A stretch of DNA of 64,000 nt from Lachnospiraceae bacterium (GTDB taxonomy: Bacteria; Bacillota; Clostridia; Lachnospirales; Lachnospiraceae). The notes under the pieces are model-generated. The model ran no database searches and was not told where the DNA came from. It saw only the letters and a list, made by a program, of their open reading frames with translations. Below are positions 17,238 to 26,985 of this stretch, piece by piece. The stretch covers positions 1 to 64,000 of the forward strand of contig JAFSYI010000029.1 in NCBI GenBank assembly GCA_017450065.1, in the 5' to 3' direction. Position 1 is the first letter of the stretch. Every line of letters begins with the position of its first letter. The position numbers and the translations under genes were made by a program.

Positions 17238-18184
17238 GAAGCCGTTTCCTTATCAAATGCCTCCGAAAGCCTGAAGGCATTTCCGTTTTCCATCAGTCTT
17301 TCTATCTTAGCTGCTATCTCACGCTCATCGTACCAGTTTCTGATAACGTCACCGTCCTCAACACCTCTGAACAGTTCAAGAGCACCTATTTCCTGTGAAA
17401 CCAATATACTGCATCCATTCATAAGAGCTTCCATGGGAGCCAGTCCGAAGGTCTCAAAGCAGCTGTTCTGCACGAAGAGTCCGGCCTCTCTGTATAGTCC
17501 CATGGTCACATTTCCGGACACAAGTCCCATGTTCTCCACAAAGGGATATGAATCGATCACCGCATCATCTTTTCCCCTGTCCCCGATCACAACCAGCTTA
17601 TACTTCATTTCACCGGCTTTGGTATTGAGGATATCAATGGCTCCGCAGATGTGCCTGATCTTCTTTCTCGGCATGCCTCCGCCGATCGTCAGGACCATAT
17701 CCCTGCTCCTGTGCCCGTAAGTATATGCGTCTATATTTTCGATCATCGCCGTATCCACACCGTTTATCGCAGCGCTTATTTTACCGGAATGCTCGGGATA
17801 ATATGTTTTAAGCCATCCTGCAAAGTGTTCGGAAACCGCATATATGGCAGTACACAGCTCCATGGTCTTTCTTTCCACCCTGTTCATCTGCTCATCTATG
17901 CACTCATTTATCGCATTTTCATGTTCAACACAGCCATGCATAAGATAGGCAGAGGGCTTACCGAGAAGCCCGGCCCATTTAAGTGCCAGGATGTTCTGCC
18001 TGGAATAACCGGAAACAAGCACTACGCTGCAGAAAGGCATTTTCAACAGTATTTCAACAGCCCTTACGGGCTTTGATGAAAATATGAGTCTCGATGTGTT
18101 CTCCGGGAATCTAAGCAGATATTCTTTTGTCACGTTGGCAGGACCCGTTCCGGTCCTGTAATCTCCGACGACGAATACTTTCAT
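17159..18184 (-). CDS. Glycosyltransferase, GT4-like (GT-B fold)
   Basis: A 341-aa cytosolic enzyme. The C-terminal half carries the GT4 pattern: TIGGGMPRKKIRHICGAIDIL, VIGDRGKDD, then GLYREAGLFVQNSCFETFGLAPMEALMNGCSILVS with the conserved Glu pair that contacts the sugar nucleotide. It should add one sugar of the EPS repeat; the substrate is unknown. It follows the GT2 gene at 18185 with no gap. Confidence 0.88.
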   Translation of the reverse strand: MKVFVVGDYRTGTGPANVTKEYLLRFPENTSRLIFSSKPVRAVEILLKMPFCSVVLVSGYSRQNILALKWAGLLGKPSAYLMHGCVEHENAINECIDEQMNRVERKTMELCTAIYAVSEHFAGWLKTYYPEHSGKISAAINGVDTAMIENIDAYTYGHRSRDMVLTIGGGMPRKKIRHICGAIDILNTKAGEMKYKLVVIGDRGKDDAVIDSYPFVENMGLVSGNVTMGLYREAGLFVQNSCFETFGLAPMEALMNGCSILVSQEIGALELFRGVEDGDVIRNWYDEREIAAKIERLMENGNAFRLSEAFDKETASWETRTTELWHKLVQLVSDRKTKGRK

Positions 18185-19003
18185 TTATAAATTCCTTGTG
18201 TCAGGTTCCGCTTCACTGTCAAGCAGCTCCCGCCGTCCCTTAAACATGTACTTAATTGCTTTACCGGTCTTCATTTCCTTCCCGTATTCCGCCCTCTTTC
18301 TAAGGGCAAACTGCCATATAAGTACGGGTGAAAACCACCTTGACATGGCCGCATAATCCGCTCCTCTAGAAATAAAGAAGCGTTCATCATATCCGGTAAA
18401 CCAGGTCGATTCTTCTTCCCTGAGGCTTGCTATCTGCACCGGTTCGTAATATATCTTAAGACCCTTCTTAAGGCAGTCATACAGGAATATGTTTTCCTCT
18501 CCCATTATATACTTTCCCGATCCTGCTCCGAAGCGTTCATCGAATTTTATCCCGGTTATGCTCTTTTTCCTGAATGCTATCTCGGGAGAAAAAATCTTTA
18601 ATACGGAAAGATAGCCCATTCGTTTTGTTCGCGGATAATTGGGCACGGGCTTCTCTTTTCTTTTTATATAAAAAATTATGAGATCGGCATCGGGATGACG
18701 TGCGAAGCCCTCCGATATCCTTCTCTCATAATCAGGCAGATATTCAACATCATTATCGCAAAGTATGCATATATCTGCATCTGCCGCGTCTATGGCCATG
18801 TTCCGGCTCTTTGAAAGTCCTCTCTGTCTGGTTTCTATATATCTGATCTTCTGACTGTTCCCGTCAGCCTTTGCTCTCACCGTATCCCTGTATTCCTCAC
18901 GGTCGCACTGGTTTATCACCACAGCATCGGTTGTAATGTTAAGTGTATCTATATATCCTTCATCGTTAAGGTACATAGCAGACAGCAATACCTGAAGGTT
19001 CAT
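18185..19003 (-). CDS. Glycosyltransferase family 2-like protein
   Basis: A 272-aa protein with a GT-A core: RQRGLSKSRNMAIDAADADICILCDNDVEYLPDY contains the metal-binding Asp-rich region (DNDV in place of DxD). MGEENIFLYDCLKKG provides the ED-type acceptor motif. It starts with MNLQVLLSAMYLNDEGY, lacking the classic VVxPxYN strand, so it belongs to a divergent branch. It lies within the EPS operon, 1 nt from the GT4 gene. Confidence 0.82.
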   Translation of the reverse strand: MNLQVLLSAMYLNDEGYIDTLNITTDAVVINQCDREEYRDTVRAKADGNSQKIRYIETRQRGLSKSRNMAIDAADADICILCDNDVEYLPDYERRISEGFARHPDADLIIFYIKRKEKPVPNYPRTKRMGYLSVLKIFSPEIAFRKKSITGIKFDERFGAGSGKYIMGEENIFLYDCLKKGLKIYYEPVQIASLREEESTWFTGYDERFFISRGADYAAMSRWFSPVLIWQFALRKRAEYGKEMKTGKAIKYMFKGRRELLDSEAEPDTRNL

Positions 19004-19033
19004 ATCATAATCTCCCGGACAATATAAAAACCG

Positions 19034-19783
19034 TCACATTCTTCTGAGCAGAGCCCTGAATGCCCAGAACACAAAACAGTATGAGCTGTAGATCACATTC
19101 AGTCCCTCAACATTCCGGTACAGATTCCATATGCGCTGTACCCCTGTCATCTTATTGGACGAAAGAGTTCCGGTTCCCCGTCTGTACAGTGTAAGCTGCT
19201 CATCAAGCCCGTATGCGCAATCCACTTTCTTAAGTACCTTCCACCAGGTTGCCGTATCCTCACTCGGTACCTCGGGCATCATTATATCGTTCTTGTCAAG
19301 CTTCTCCATGTCAAACATGACTGTGCTTGTGAATATAGTCGTATTTTTCAGTGCCTGCCTGTAGGTGATGGTCTGAGGTACTCTGACTATCTTCTGCACG
19401 CCTATACCGCTCTCATCCGCGAACTCATAACCGGTAAAGCCAAACGCAGCTTCCTTCTCTTTCATGAACGAAAGCTGTTTTTCCAGCTTGTCGGGAGCCC
19501 ACAGATCATCTGCATCTATGAAGCAGATATACTGTCCTCCGGCCTCGGATATTCCAAGATTTCTGGCGTAGGCTGCTCCATGGTTTTTGGAAGTCCTTAT
19601 CACCCTGATATCCGGTCCCTCATATTGCTCCATCACTTTTACGGAATCATCCGTTGAAAGATCATCCACAAGAATCAGCTCCCACTCCTTATAGGTCTGG
19701 CTTTTAACGGACAAAATCGTATCTTCGATCCACTTTCCGGCATTATACACCGGTACCACAATACTGACTAACCCCTTGATCAT
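19034..19783 (-). CDS. Glycosyltransferase family 2
   Basis: A 249-aa canonical GT2 enzyme: SIVVPVYNAGKWIEDTILSV at the N-terminus, LVDDLSTDDS, and the metal motif FIDADDLW near residue 90. The C-terminus ends in a short hydrophobic stretch (YSSYCFVFWAFRALL) that may attach it to the membrane. It probably adds a sugar to the lipid-linked EPS repeat. The donor cannot be inferred. Confidence 0.92.
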   Translation of the reverse strand: MIKGLVSIVVPVYNAGKWIEDTILSVKSQTYKEWELILVDDLSTDDSVKVMEQYEGPDIRVIRTSKNHGAAYARNLGISEAGGQYICFIDADDLWAPDKLEKQLSFMKEKEAAFGFTGYEFADESGIGVQKIVRVPQTITYRQALKNTTIFTSTVMFDMEKLDKNDIMMPEVPSEDTATWWKVLKKVDCAYGLDEQLTLYRRGTGTLSSNKMTGVQRIWNLYRNVEGLNVIYSSYCFVFWAFRALLRRM

Positions 19784-19812
19784 TGTTCTCCTCCGTTACA
19801 CTACTCCCCTGT

Positions 19813-21249
19813 TTATATACCCTCATTTACGCCCTGATCCTGTTCCGCACGCTCCCCTGTCCCTTCAGTTTCTTCGGGAAGCATGGCAGTAAGGTTTCCG
19901 TCTGTGATCCCCTCCGTACTCTCTAAAGTGAAGATCGTCTTCACAGTAAGGATAATAAGCCTGAGATCCAGCCATACCGAGAAATTCTCGATATAGAAAA
20001 GATCGAGCTTAAGCTTGTCATACGGCAGGGTGTTGTATTTGCCATATACCTGGGCATAGCCTGTAATTCCCGCCTTAACCTTTGTCCTGTATGAGAATTC
20101 CGGCATTACCTTCTTGTACTGTTCTATTATCTGCGGTCTCTCGGGACGGGGACCCACAAAAGACATATCGCCCTTAAGCACGTTAAACAGCTGCGGAAGT
20201 TCATCAAATCTTATCTTCCGTATCACCCTTCCGACCGGAGTTATCCTGTCATCATTCCTGCTTGCAAGCCTCGCCACACCATCTTTTTCGGCTTCTGTTA
20301 TCATGCTTCTGAACTTATATATATAAAATTCCCGGTTATTGACGGTACATCTTATCTGCTTATACAGAACCGGTCCCTTGTCATACGCTTTTATACACAA
20401 TGCCGTGATCAGCATAAACGGCGAGAGCAGAATTATCAGAAAAACCGAAAATACGATATCAAAAGCCCTCTTTATAAATTCCTGTTCAAATTCGATCGGC
20501 GAGCTCTTTGTCAGCATAAGCGGAGTGTCAAAGAAATGGAGCGTGGTCGCTCCTCTGAGCACGATGTCCATTATTTTCGGCATCACATAGGTCTCTTTTG
20601 ACTTCTCATAACAGTATTTATGAAGCCTGTTCCTCACGGAAGCATCCAGATCCCAGAGCATAACCGCTTCATGTTTATCTATTTCACCGTACATAAGCTC
20701 ATAGTCATCACAGGCTCTTACTGTTTCCGTTATCCGGAACTGATGGCGTCTGGTCCGCACCTTTTCCACAAAAAGATCCTTATGACTGCCATCGTAAATG
20801 AGCAGCACATCCAACGGCGGGAACAGAGCCCTGTATATATTGGTTGCCAGAAAAATCCATCCCGCAATAAGTATGCACTGAACCAGCATTGCCAGAATGA
20901 GCGGCAGCGGAGTGGGAAAATGATAAGCCAGCATACACACCATCGCATAAAAAAGCACATTGGTAAAAAAGGTGGCTATTATCTGCGAAAACAGAAGCTC
21001 AAGCATTCTGTACGATCCTATCCTCAGTCCACCGTACATTATTGATGCAAAAAGAAGTATGCACATATAAACAACGGAAATAAATACATGACCCCAGAAG
21101 AAATATGCCTTGGGGAGCTCGGTATTGTAATACACAACCCAAACATAGCTCACAACCGCAGTCTGAACCACCACTATGATAAATGCCATTATGAGATTAT
21201 ATATACGTTTACGGTTCTGTATCCTCTGCACCGTTTTATCCTCAAGCAC
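19813..21249 (-). CDS. EPS-initiating polyprenyl-phosphate sugar-1-phosphate transferase (WcaJ/CpsE-like)
   Basis: A 478-aa membrane protein. Four or five N-terminal helices (about 15-140) precede a Rossmann-like middle domain (VLLIYDGSHKDLFVEKV) and the C-terminal bacterial sugar transferase domain (about 265-460). Hallmarks are KRAFDIVFSVFLIILLSPF, the RSM and RNDDRITPVGR motifs and DELPQLFNVLKGDMSFVGPR. It transfers a sugar phosphate from a UDP-sugar to undecaprenyl phosphate, the first step of EPS repeat assembly. The acidic tail is longer than usual. Confidence 0.93.
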   Translation of the reverse strand: MLEDKTVQRIQNRKRIYNLIMAFIIVVVQTAVVSYVWVVYYNTELPKAYFFWGHVFISVVYMCILLFASIMYGGLRIGSYRMLELLFSQIIATFFTNVLFYAMVCMLAYHFPTPLPLILAMLVQCILIAGWIFLATNIYRALFPPLDVLLIYDGSHKDLFVEKVRTRRHQFRITETVRACDDYELMYGEIDKHEAVMLWDLDASVRNRLHKYCYEKSKETYVMPKIMDIVLRGATTLHFFDTPLMLTKSSPIEFEQEFIKRAFDIVFSVFLIILLSPFMLITALCIKAYDKGPVLYKQIRCTVNNREFYIYKFRSMITEAEKDGVARLASRNDDRITPVGRVIRKIRFDELPQLFNVLKGDMSFVGPRPERPQIIEQYKKVMPEFSYRTKVKAGITGYAQVYGKYNTLPYDKLKLDLFYIENFSVWLDLRLIILTVKTIFTLESTEGITDGNLTAMLPEETEGTGERAEQDQGVNEGI

Positions 21250-21305
21250 TTACATCCCGGCCATACTTAACCCGGGAATGATATTTATTTTACAGGGAGA
21301 ATTTC

Positions 21306-22241
21306 CTACATTTTTCCCGTACACAAAAGAAAAATCTCACCGGGTATTCCAAGTATCTTATCCCACAACGAAATGCCATCCGCTTCCTTAAGCGCATGAC
21401 CCGTCAGCCTTGCATACAAACGATAGAACCCCAGATATTTAAGCTTAAGCAAAGACATCGGCGTGATACGCGCACGCTGTTCATAGTACAGATACCATGC
21501 CTGCTTATTATCTTCCTTGAGCCTTCTCACCGAATCAGTATACCCTTCAGATACTATCTCGCATACAGTAAGGATCCTTGGAAGCACAAAATATTTATAC
21601 TCGGAATCTATTTTATCATAAATATAGTCCTCAGGTACATATTTTTCACCATTAATCTCAGGAAACGGAAATTCTCTTAATATCTCCGTTTTAAAAACAA
21701 GAGTCGTCTCACCCCTGAAACCCTTAAGATAGAGATCATAAAGCGTTGTCAGCTCCTGTCTTCCGGCATCAAGATATTCTTTCGGGAAATCAACACCGGA
21801 TAAAAGCTCCGTCTCACTTTTTCCTTTATGGGCGATTATACCTGCGACTTCCGTCTTGCGGGATGAATTCACCTTATTTATTTCATCCGGTTTTGCAGCC
21901 TGCTCATATTCCTCCGTAGCTTTTATACATTTAAGTATCTGCTCTACAGCATCCGGAACAAGTACATCATCGGAATCAAGACACAGGAACCATGGTGTTC
22001 TGCAATATTCCACCCCACGGTTATGTGCTCTCATTTTTCCGCCGTTATTCTGGAAATGATACTCTATGCATATTTTGCCCTCTGCTGCAAAACCCCGCAC
22101 CGTTTCCTCCGTACCGTCCGACGATCCGTCATCAACAATTATCCAGACGAAATCAATGCAAGTCTGTTCCTTAAGGCTTGCATAGGCTCGCTTCAGCAGC
22201 TCTTTTCTGTTGTAAGTTGGCGTGAATACAGTTAACAGCAT
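21306..22241 (-). CDS. Glycosyltransferase family 2
   Basis: A 311-aa GT2 enzyme: LLTVFTPTYNRKELLKRAYASL, WIIVDDGSSDGTEETV and CLDSDDVLVPDAV (DSDD metal motif). PEDYIYDKI supplies the ED acceptor motif. The middle segment AKPDEINKVNSSRKTEVAGIIAHKG is an unusual insertion. The protein belongs to the EPS operon and ends 56 nt before the initiating transferase. Confidence 0.9.
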   Translation of the reverse strand: MLLTVFTPTYNRKELLKRAYASLKEQTCIDFVWIIVDDGSSDGTEETVRGFAAEGKICIEYHFQNNGGKMRAHNRGVEYCRTPWFLCLDSDDVLVPDAVEQILKCIKATEEYEQAAKPDEINKVNSSRKTEVAGIIAHKGKSETELLSGVDFPKEYLDAGRQELTTLYDLYLKGFRGETTLVFKTEILREFPFPEINGEKYVPEDYIYDKIDSEYKYFVLPRILTVCEIVSEGYTDSVRRLKEDNKQAWYLYYEQRARITPMSLLKLKYLGFYRLYARLTGHALKEADGISLWDKILGIPGEIFLLCTGKM

Positions 22242-22242
22242 A

Positions 22243-23109
22243 TCAGTATACCACGGAATAATCTACCAGTTCGAAATCGTACGGTTCTTTTACTTCATAG
22301 CGGAACACGTTGTGATGTTCCGTCTCGGCTATCTTCTTAAGGCCTGCCGATAACAGGAACGTATCTCTCGGGTTGTTCTTGTTTATGACAATATAGTCGG
22401 TTTTGCTGCTTTCAAGCGCATCAAGAAAATCTTCTCTGTCTACCGGCTGAAGCCTTACAAGAAATGCAAGCAGCCTGTACTGCGGATGTGCCTCATCCTC
22501 AAGCATATCTTCCGTATACGGGGTACTTACCGCATTAAGATAATCCTCTCTGTCTACAGTTAACTGCATCTTCGGATCATACTGACGCATCTGCATGTTA
22601 TATTCATATTCAAGAAAAGCCTTGGGATATTCTGCTTCCGAATCCTCATGGATTATTGCGGATATCTGAATAAGCTCATCCGGCATTTTATAAATATTGG
22701 TTGCAGGCTGTATCCCGTTCCTGTAAACGAAATTACCCGATACAAGACAGATACAGAGAATAAGTACTGTGATCACTGACCTTTCCCTGCCGCCTCTCAC
22801 CGTTAAAATCAGCCTGGTAAACAGATACGGAACAAGAACCACGACCGGAGTTATCCAGAAGAACCTGTAATATTCACTGTTAACGTCAAAAAACCTGTTT
22901 AGGATTACAGGAGCCACGGGATTATACACCGTCAGTATCAGAAATACGGAGCAGGGTATAAATATCTCCTTTTCACGCCTGCTGCCGAAAACGCAAATAT
23001 ATAAAAGCGCAGCAACATAAAGCATAAGATAAGCACATGCTCCGGTATATGACGTCAGGCACGCCCACAGATATCCCAATCCTTTTTCAGTTACATTAAG
23101 TCCCTGCAT
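22243..23109 (-). CDS. Membrane protein of unknown function, EPS operon (possible C-terminal half)
   Basis: A 288-aa protein: helices at about 22-40, 48-65, 80-100 and 110-128, then a soluble domain (about 130-288), probably outside, that ends with DYIVINKNNPRDTFLLSAGL and a YEV strand. The layout resembles the C-terminal part of large GT-C-type membrane glycosyltransferases. With the preceding 386-aa protein it could make up one larger protein. The ribosome binding site is weak (AAAGAGAAAGAG), and an in-frame stop lies just upstream, so if the gene was split, both parts now look separately translated. Confidence 0.65.
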   Translation of the reverse strand: MQGLNVTEKGLGYLWACLTSYTGACAYLMLYVAALLYICVFGSRREKEIFIPCSVFLILTVYNPVAPVILNRFFDVNSEYYRFFWITPVVVLVPYLFTRLILTVRGGRERSVITVLILCICLVSGNFVYRNGIQPATNIYKMPDELIQISAIIHEDSEAEYPKAFLEYEYNMQMRQYDPKMQLTVDREDYLNAVSTPYTEDMLEDEAHPQYRLLAFLVRLQPVDREDFLDALESSKTDYIVINKNNPRDTFLLSAGLKKIAETEHHNVFRYEVKEPYDFELVDYSVVY

Positions 23110-23168
23110 AATTTCTCTTTCTCTTTACATCAGATGAACATATCCTGAGTATGGTACAGGTATATCCC

Positions 23169-24329
23169 TCACTTCGGAAAGGTATACCAGACAAAATATC
23201 CTTTGACATACAGTACAAATACAAGCGAAAAAACAATCCCCGGGATAACACAGGCAATGTATCCGGGCAGCATGCCAGGCCTCTTCTTTCTTATGAGCAT
23301 CGGTATAAACAGTGCCGTAAGTTCAACAGGGAGAAGCATATTGGCAGAAGATGATATTGTGGCTGCACCGAAACATACGATAAACGTGATAAGCCAGGCT
23401 TTTTTTCCAATGCTGCCATCATTCATACGTATAAACAGGTAGAAAACAGTAATGACCGCAAGATTTCCCACTATCGCCTTTCCCTCATATGTCCTTGTCA
23501 TAAGAAAAAGCGACGACGTATATATGGTAATAAAAGTCAGATTGACCACAAACATGAATATCATCATAACAGGTATTGCGAGTTCATTATTCCTCACTGT
23601 TCCCGCACAGCTGTTTCCGCTCTTTGAGCCTGCCTCCTCATATCCCGGTCCAAAAGCCGGGGAGGCAGGTATAAACATTTCTCTCGCGATCATATAATAG
23701 ACGATATTTGTCAAAAGGATTACCGTAACAGCCATTACCGACTTCGTCCATATAAGAGCCGGTATGCCCGTAAGCTGGCATACCACTGCATCCTGCATCT
23801 GATACGTGGCGAAAAAATACCTCATTTCATAATGATCCTGCCATGCTCCGGTAAAAGGATCGTAAACATTCATCATGTCAGTTTCGACACTTGTTGCCAC
23901 ATTCGCTACATAGTATGCCGCATCAAGGGTAAAATTGTAAGTACAGGAGACCAGTATCACCTGTATCATGACAGGCAGTAAAATAAGCAGGATAAAAACA
24001 GGCCAGTTTCTGATGCGTTCACCCCACTGCCTGAATCCGTCAACCCATGCCTTACCGTTCATTATAAGCGATGCCGCAACGATCACGAGTACCATGGGAG
24101 TCCATATTTTCGTAAGCATGGAAAGCGGTCTGTAGTACTTCATGGGCGGTACGCAGACAACAAAAAATACACAGTAATACAGGAAGAATCCGATAACCGA
24201 CGACAAAAGTATCGGGCAGGAACTTCCACGGTGCTTTTTTCCGATCCCCATTGTTATAAGAGAGCCGAAAGATAGATATATTATGAAGTTAACAAGCACT
24301 CCCAGTGCTATAATAACTATATAGGCCAT
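23169..24329 (-). CDS. Polytopic membrane protein of unknown function, EPS operon
   Basis: A 386-aa protein with about nine helices and one notable loop, TLDAAYYVANVATSVETDMMNVYDPFTG, predicted extracytoplasmic; the acidic residues early in such a loop recall GT-C enzymes that use lipid-linked donors. I recall similar Lachnospiraceae proteins filed under DUF6077, but this is uncertain. It stops abruptly after the last helix, and 59 nt later the 288-aa protein begins. Confidence 0.65.
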   Translation of the reverse strand: MAYIVIIALGVLVNFIIYLSFGSLITMGIGKKHRGSSCPILLSSVIGFFLYYCVFFVVCVPPMKYYRPLSMLTKIWTPMVLVIVAASLIMNGKAWVDGFRQWGERIRNWPVFILLILLPVMIQVILVSCTYNFTLDAAYYVANVATSVETDMMNVYDPFTGAWQDHYEMRYFFATYQMQDAVVCQLTGIPALIWTKSVMAVTVILLTNIVYYMIAREMFIPASPAFGPGYEEAGSKSGNSCAGTVRNNELAIPVMMIFMFVVNLTFITIYTSSLFLMTRTYEGKAIVGNLAVITVFYLFIRMNDGSIGKKAWLITFIVCFGAATISSSANMLLPVELTALFIPMLIRKKRPGMLPGYIACVIPGIVFSLVFVLYVKGYFVWYTFPK

Positions 24330-24373
24330 TTTCGTTTATCTGCTCCTGCTTACCGCACAGTGTACACTGCTGT

Positions 24374-25126
24374 CTACTCTCTGCGGATCTCCTCGATCTC
24401 CTGCTGAAGGTTCACAGTTGTTTCATAAAGGCTGTTTATCTTCCTGTTCATAATATATACCGACGCTATGAACATAATGACTACAAGAAGAAGCGCTACG
24501 GCCAGATTCCTTGCATTTATTATCTTATGATTTTTCATATACTCTTCCTCCTGCTTATAGTAATCATCTGTTTCCTCAAGGCCGGCTTCCTCCGGCGGTT
24601 CCGTTTCTTCTATCCTGCATCTGTCAGCCAGCAGATATGCCGCAAACGGCAGGATCCCGTGTACAATAAAAGCCCTTCCCGTATACCAGCCTGTAAGGAG
24701 AGTATACGGGATCATATATTCCGACTGGGATCCCCACATGTTAAGAAGACAGATGCACAACAGCATAAACCATCTGTGCGCGGGACTCTCAAACAGCTTA
24801 TATGCCGTCAGCATATAGATCAGATAATAAAGCGGGATCAGTATTACAGGTGTGATACAGTATATGACGGTCAGAGGATGCATTCCGCATATTCGTGCAA
24901 CGAATGCCCATATACTCATGACAGGCGCTTCGGGAATAAATCTCCGCTCGGAATATGCCCTCAATGCCGCAGCCAGCGCACCGGTATTCACAGGTGTTTC
25001 GCCGGCCATCAGGATCACTGCCGCAATCTGCAGTGCTATCAGAAGCAGAACAGACAGGGCAAGGATCTTTCCGGCAGCTGCAGTCCTTCTTTTCTTTATT
25101 TTATTTTCAGAAGCCGGAATATCCAT
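24374..25126 (-). CDS. Membrane protein with C-terminal coiled coil, unknown function
   Basis: A 250-aa protein with helices near 20-37, 85-110 and 118-135, a cytosolic acidic linker (about 170-200), then a final helix LAVALLLVVIMFIASVYIM followed by a short coiled coil rich in Glu and Leu at the end. It resembles partial GT-C-type membrane modules next to it more than a complete enzyme. Family not recognised. Confidence 0.6.
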   Translation of the reverse strand: MDIPASENKIKKRRTAAAGKILALSVLLLIALQIAAVILMAGETPVNTGALAAALRAYSERRFIPEAPVMSIWAFVARICGMHPLTVIYCITPVILIPLYYLIYMLTAYKLFESPAHRWFMLLCICLLNMWGSQSEYMIPYTLLTGWYTGRAFIVHGILPFAAYLLADRCRIEETEPPEEAGLEETDDYYKQEEEYMKNHKIINARNLAVALLLVVIMFIASVYIMNRKINSLYETTVNLQQEIEEIRRE

Positions 25127-25185
25127 AACAAGTTCTCTCCGTTCCCTTATGACATTACCCGTTCCGAACGGTTTCTGCAGTACCT

Positions 25186-25902
25186 CTACTCTGTTTGTTC
25201 CGTCCTGGCATACCTGTATATACTGTAATCTCCTACCTGAAGTATAAGCTCATATCCGAATTCCTCCAAGGGAAGATTCCAATAAGTGTCATTTCTGTCA
25301 TAAAGAATGTGATCATATCCGTTATTGCCAAGCAGCTTTACCACCATTGCCACATCAGGGGTTGATGTTGACATCTGATCATAAACAGCACGGATATCTC
25401 CTTTATATACCGAAGCGTCAGCATTTACAGGTCTTTCATACATTACTTCAAATCTCGGTGAGTATATCTTCATAAATGAGCTTAAGTCAGGAGTTGCACA
25501 TATCCTTATCGTTCCGCTCTCTTCCTGTAAAAGCGCATCAAACACATCAATATACTCCTGCTTTATATGAAGTCTGTTATCCGCAATATAATAATCATCC
25601 GAGGCAAATATCCATCCGCCGCCAAGTATGATGACCAGTACTATACATACACAGCCAACAGCCGTATACAGAAGTCCGTGCATTTTTTTGTATATTCGCG
25701 TAAGCGCATATGCTATCCCGGATATGGGAGATAATAAAAAAAGAAGAGGAGACACCTTGGGATCGTCATTTCCGGATCCCGGTCTGCCGTGAGAATTTAA
25801 AAGACAGATAATAAGAACAGAGACGAGAAACAGCGCAAGCAGCTTTCCCGTCCCACGATAATTATTGTATGTACTTGTTATAGTCTGCAATAATTCTTTC
25901 AT
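25186..25902 (-). CDS. Membrane protein with extracytoplasmic C-terminal domain, unknown function
   Basis: A 238-aa protein: three helices in the first 105 residues, then a soluble domain whose ending (YDHILYDRNDTYWNL ... LILQVGDYSIYRY) resembles the C-terminal domain of GT-C/PMT-like glycosyltransferases and the ending of the 288-aa neighbour. It lacks the many helices and catalytic loop of a whole enzyme, so it may be a decayed or split remnant or an accessory subunit. Confidence 0.6.
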   Translation of the reverse strand: MKELLQTITSTYNNYRGTGKLLALFLVSVLIICLLNSHGRPGSGNDDPKVSPLLFLLSPISGIAYALTRIYKKMHGLLYTAVGCVCIVLVIILGGGWIFASDDYYIADNRLHIKQEYIDVFDALLQEESGTIRICATPDLSSFMKIYSPRFEVMYERPVNADASVYKGDIRAVYDQMSTSTPDVAMVVKLLGNNGYDHILYDRNDTYWNLPLEEFGYELILQVGDYSIYRYARTEQTE

Positions 25903-25957
25903 GCTTATGTTTTATTTCCCACATTTGCCGCAAAAACTGTGCTCATGCTTACACTGC

Positions 25958-26899
25958 TTATCTCTCCGCACGCATAGGGTTATTCAGAAAATCTTCATAT
26001 GCCAGCCTGATACCATCTTCAAGCTCAGTTTTATATGTCCATCCCAGAGCTGCAGCCTTGGATACATCAAGAAGCTTTCTCGGGGTTCCGTTCGGCTTGC
26101 CTGGATCCCATCTGATCTCACCGTTGTAGCCAATCACCTTTGCCGTCAGTTCCGTAAGCTCTTTTATAGTGAGTTCCTTACCCGTTCCCGCATTAACGGT
26201 CTCATTACCGCTGTAATTGTTCATGAGAAATACGCACAGGTTTGCAAGATCATCAACATAGAGGAATTCTCTCAAAGGACTGCCGTCACCCCAGCAGGTA
26301 ACGTAAGGAAGTCCCTGTTCCTTCGCCTCATGAAATCTCCTTATAAGTGCCGGAAGCACATGCGAATGTGTCGGATGATAATTGTCATTAGGGCCGTACA
26401 GATTGGTCGGCATTACCGAAATATAATCCGTACCATACTGTTTATTAAGGAATTCACAATACTTAAGTCCTGATATCTTGGCCAGCGCATAAGCCTCGTT
26501 TGTTTTTTCAAGCTCCGATGTCAGCAGACAGCTTTCCGGCATGGGCTGTGGGGCAAGCCTTGGATAAATACAGGATGAACCCAGGAATTCAAGCTTCCTG
26601 CAGCCGTTTTCATACGCGCTGTGTATCACATTCATTTCAAGTATCATGTTAAAATACATGAAATCGGCCAATGCTTCACTGTTTGCCGCAATACCCCCTA
26701 CCTTTGCAGCTGCAAGAAATACATATTCCGGCTTCTCCTCCGCGAAGAACTCCTCAACATCGTTCTGCCTGCACAGATCAAGTTCCTTATGAGTCCTTGT
26801 GATTATATTCGTATATCCCTGCTTCTTTAGTTCTCTTACTATTGCCGAACCCACCATTCCGCGGTGTCCCGCTACGTATATCTTCGCATCTTTTTCCAT
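25958..26899 (-). CDS. fcl: GDP-L-fucose synthase
   Basis: A 313-aa short-chain dehydrogenase/reductase. It epimerises and reduces GDP-4-keto-6-deoxy-D-mannose, made by Gmd, to GDP-L-fucose using NADPH. The NADP motif GHRGMVGS is at about residues 11-18. The catalytic triad is visible: Ser in LGSSCIYP, then Tyr and Lys in EAYALAK. It lies directly after gmd, so the polymer probably carries fucose. Confidence 0.96.
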   Translation of the reverse strand: MEKDAKIYVAGHRGMVGSAIVRELKKQGYTNIITRTHKELDLCRQNDVEEFFAEEKPEYVFLAAAKVGGIAANSEALADFMYFNMILEMNVIHSAYENGCRKLEFLGSSCIYPRLAPQPMPESCLLTSELEKTNEAYALAKISGLKYCEFLNKQYGTDYISVMPTNLYGPNDNYHPTHSHVLPALIRRFHEAKEQGLPYVTCWGDGSPLREFLYVDDLANLCVFLMNNYSGNETVNAGTGKELTIKELTELTAKVIGYNGEIRWDPGKPNGTPRKLLDVSKAAALGWTYKTELEDGIRLAYEDFLNNPMRAER

Positions 26900-26985
26900 T
26901 TTATAAATCTTCCTTTGATATCTTTCTTACGGTCCGGACTAAGGTTCCGTAATTTAATGTCTGACAGTCAGCCCTGCGTCATGAT

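Noticed and set aside
22243..24329. A simple frameshift joining the 386- and 288-aa membrane proteins.
   Set aside because: There is a 59-nt gap with an in-frame stop just upstream of the second start, so one base change would not restore a single frame; a split origin is still possible.
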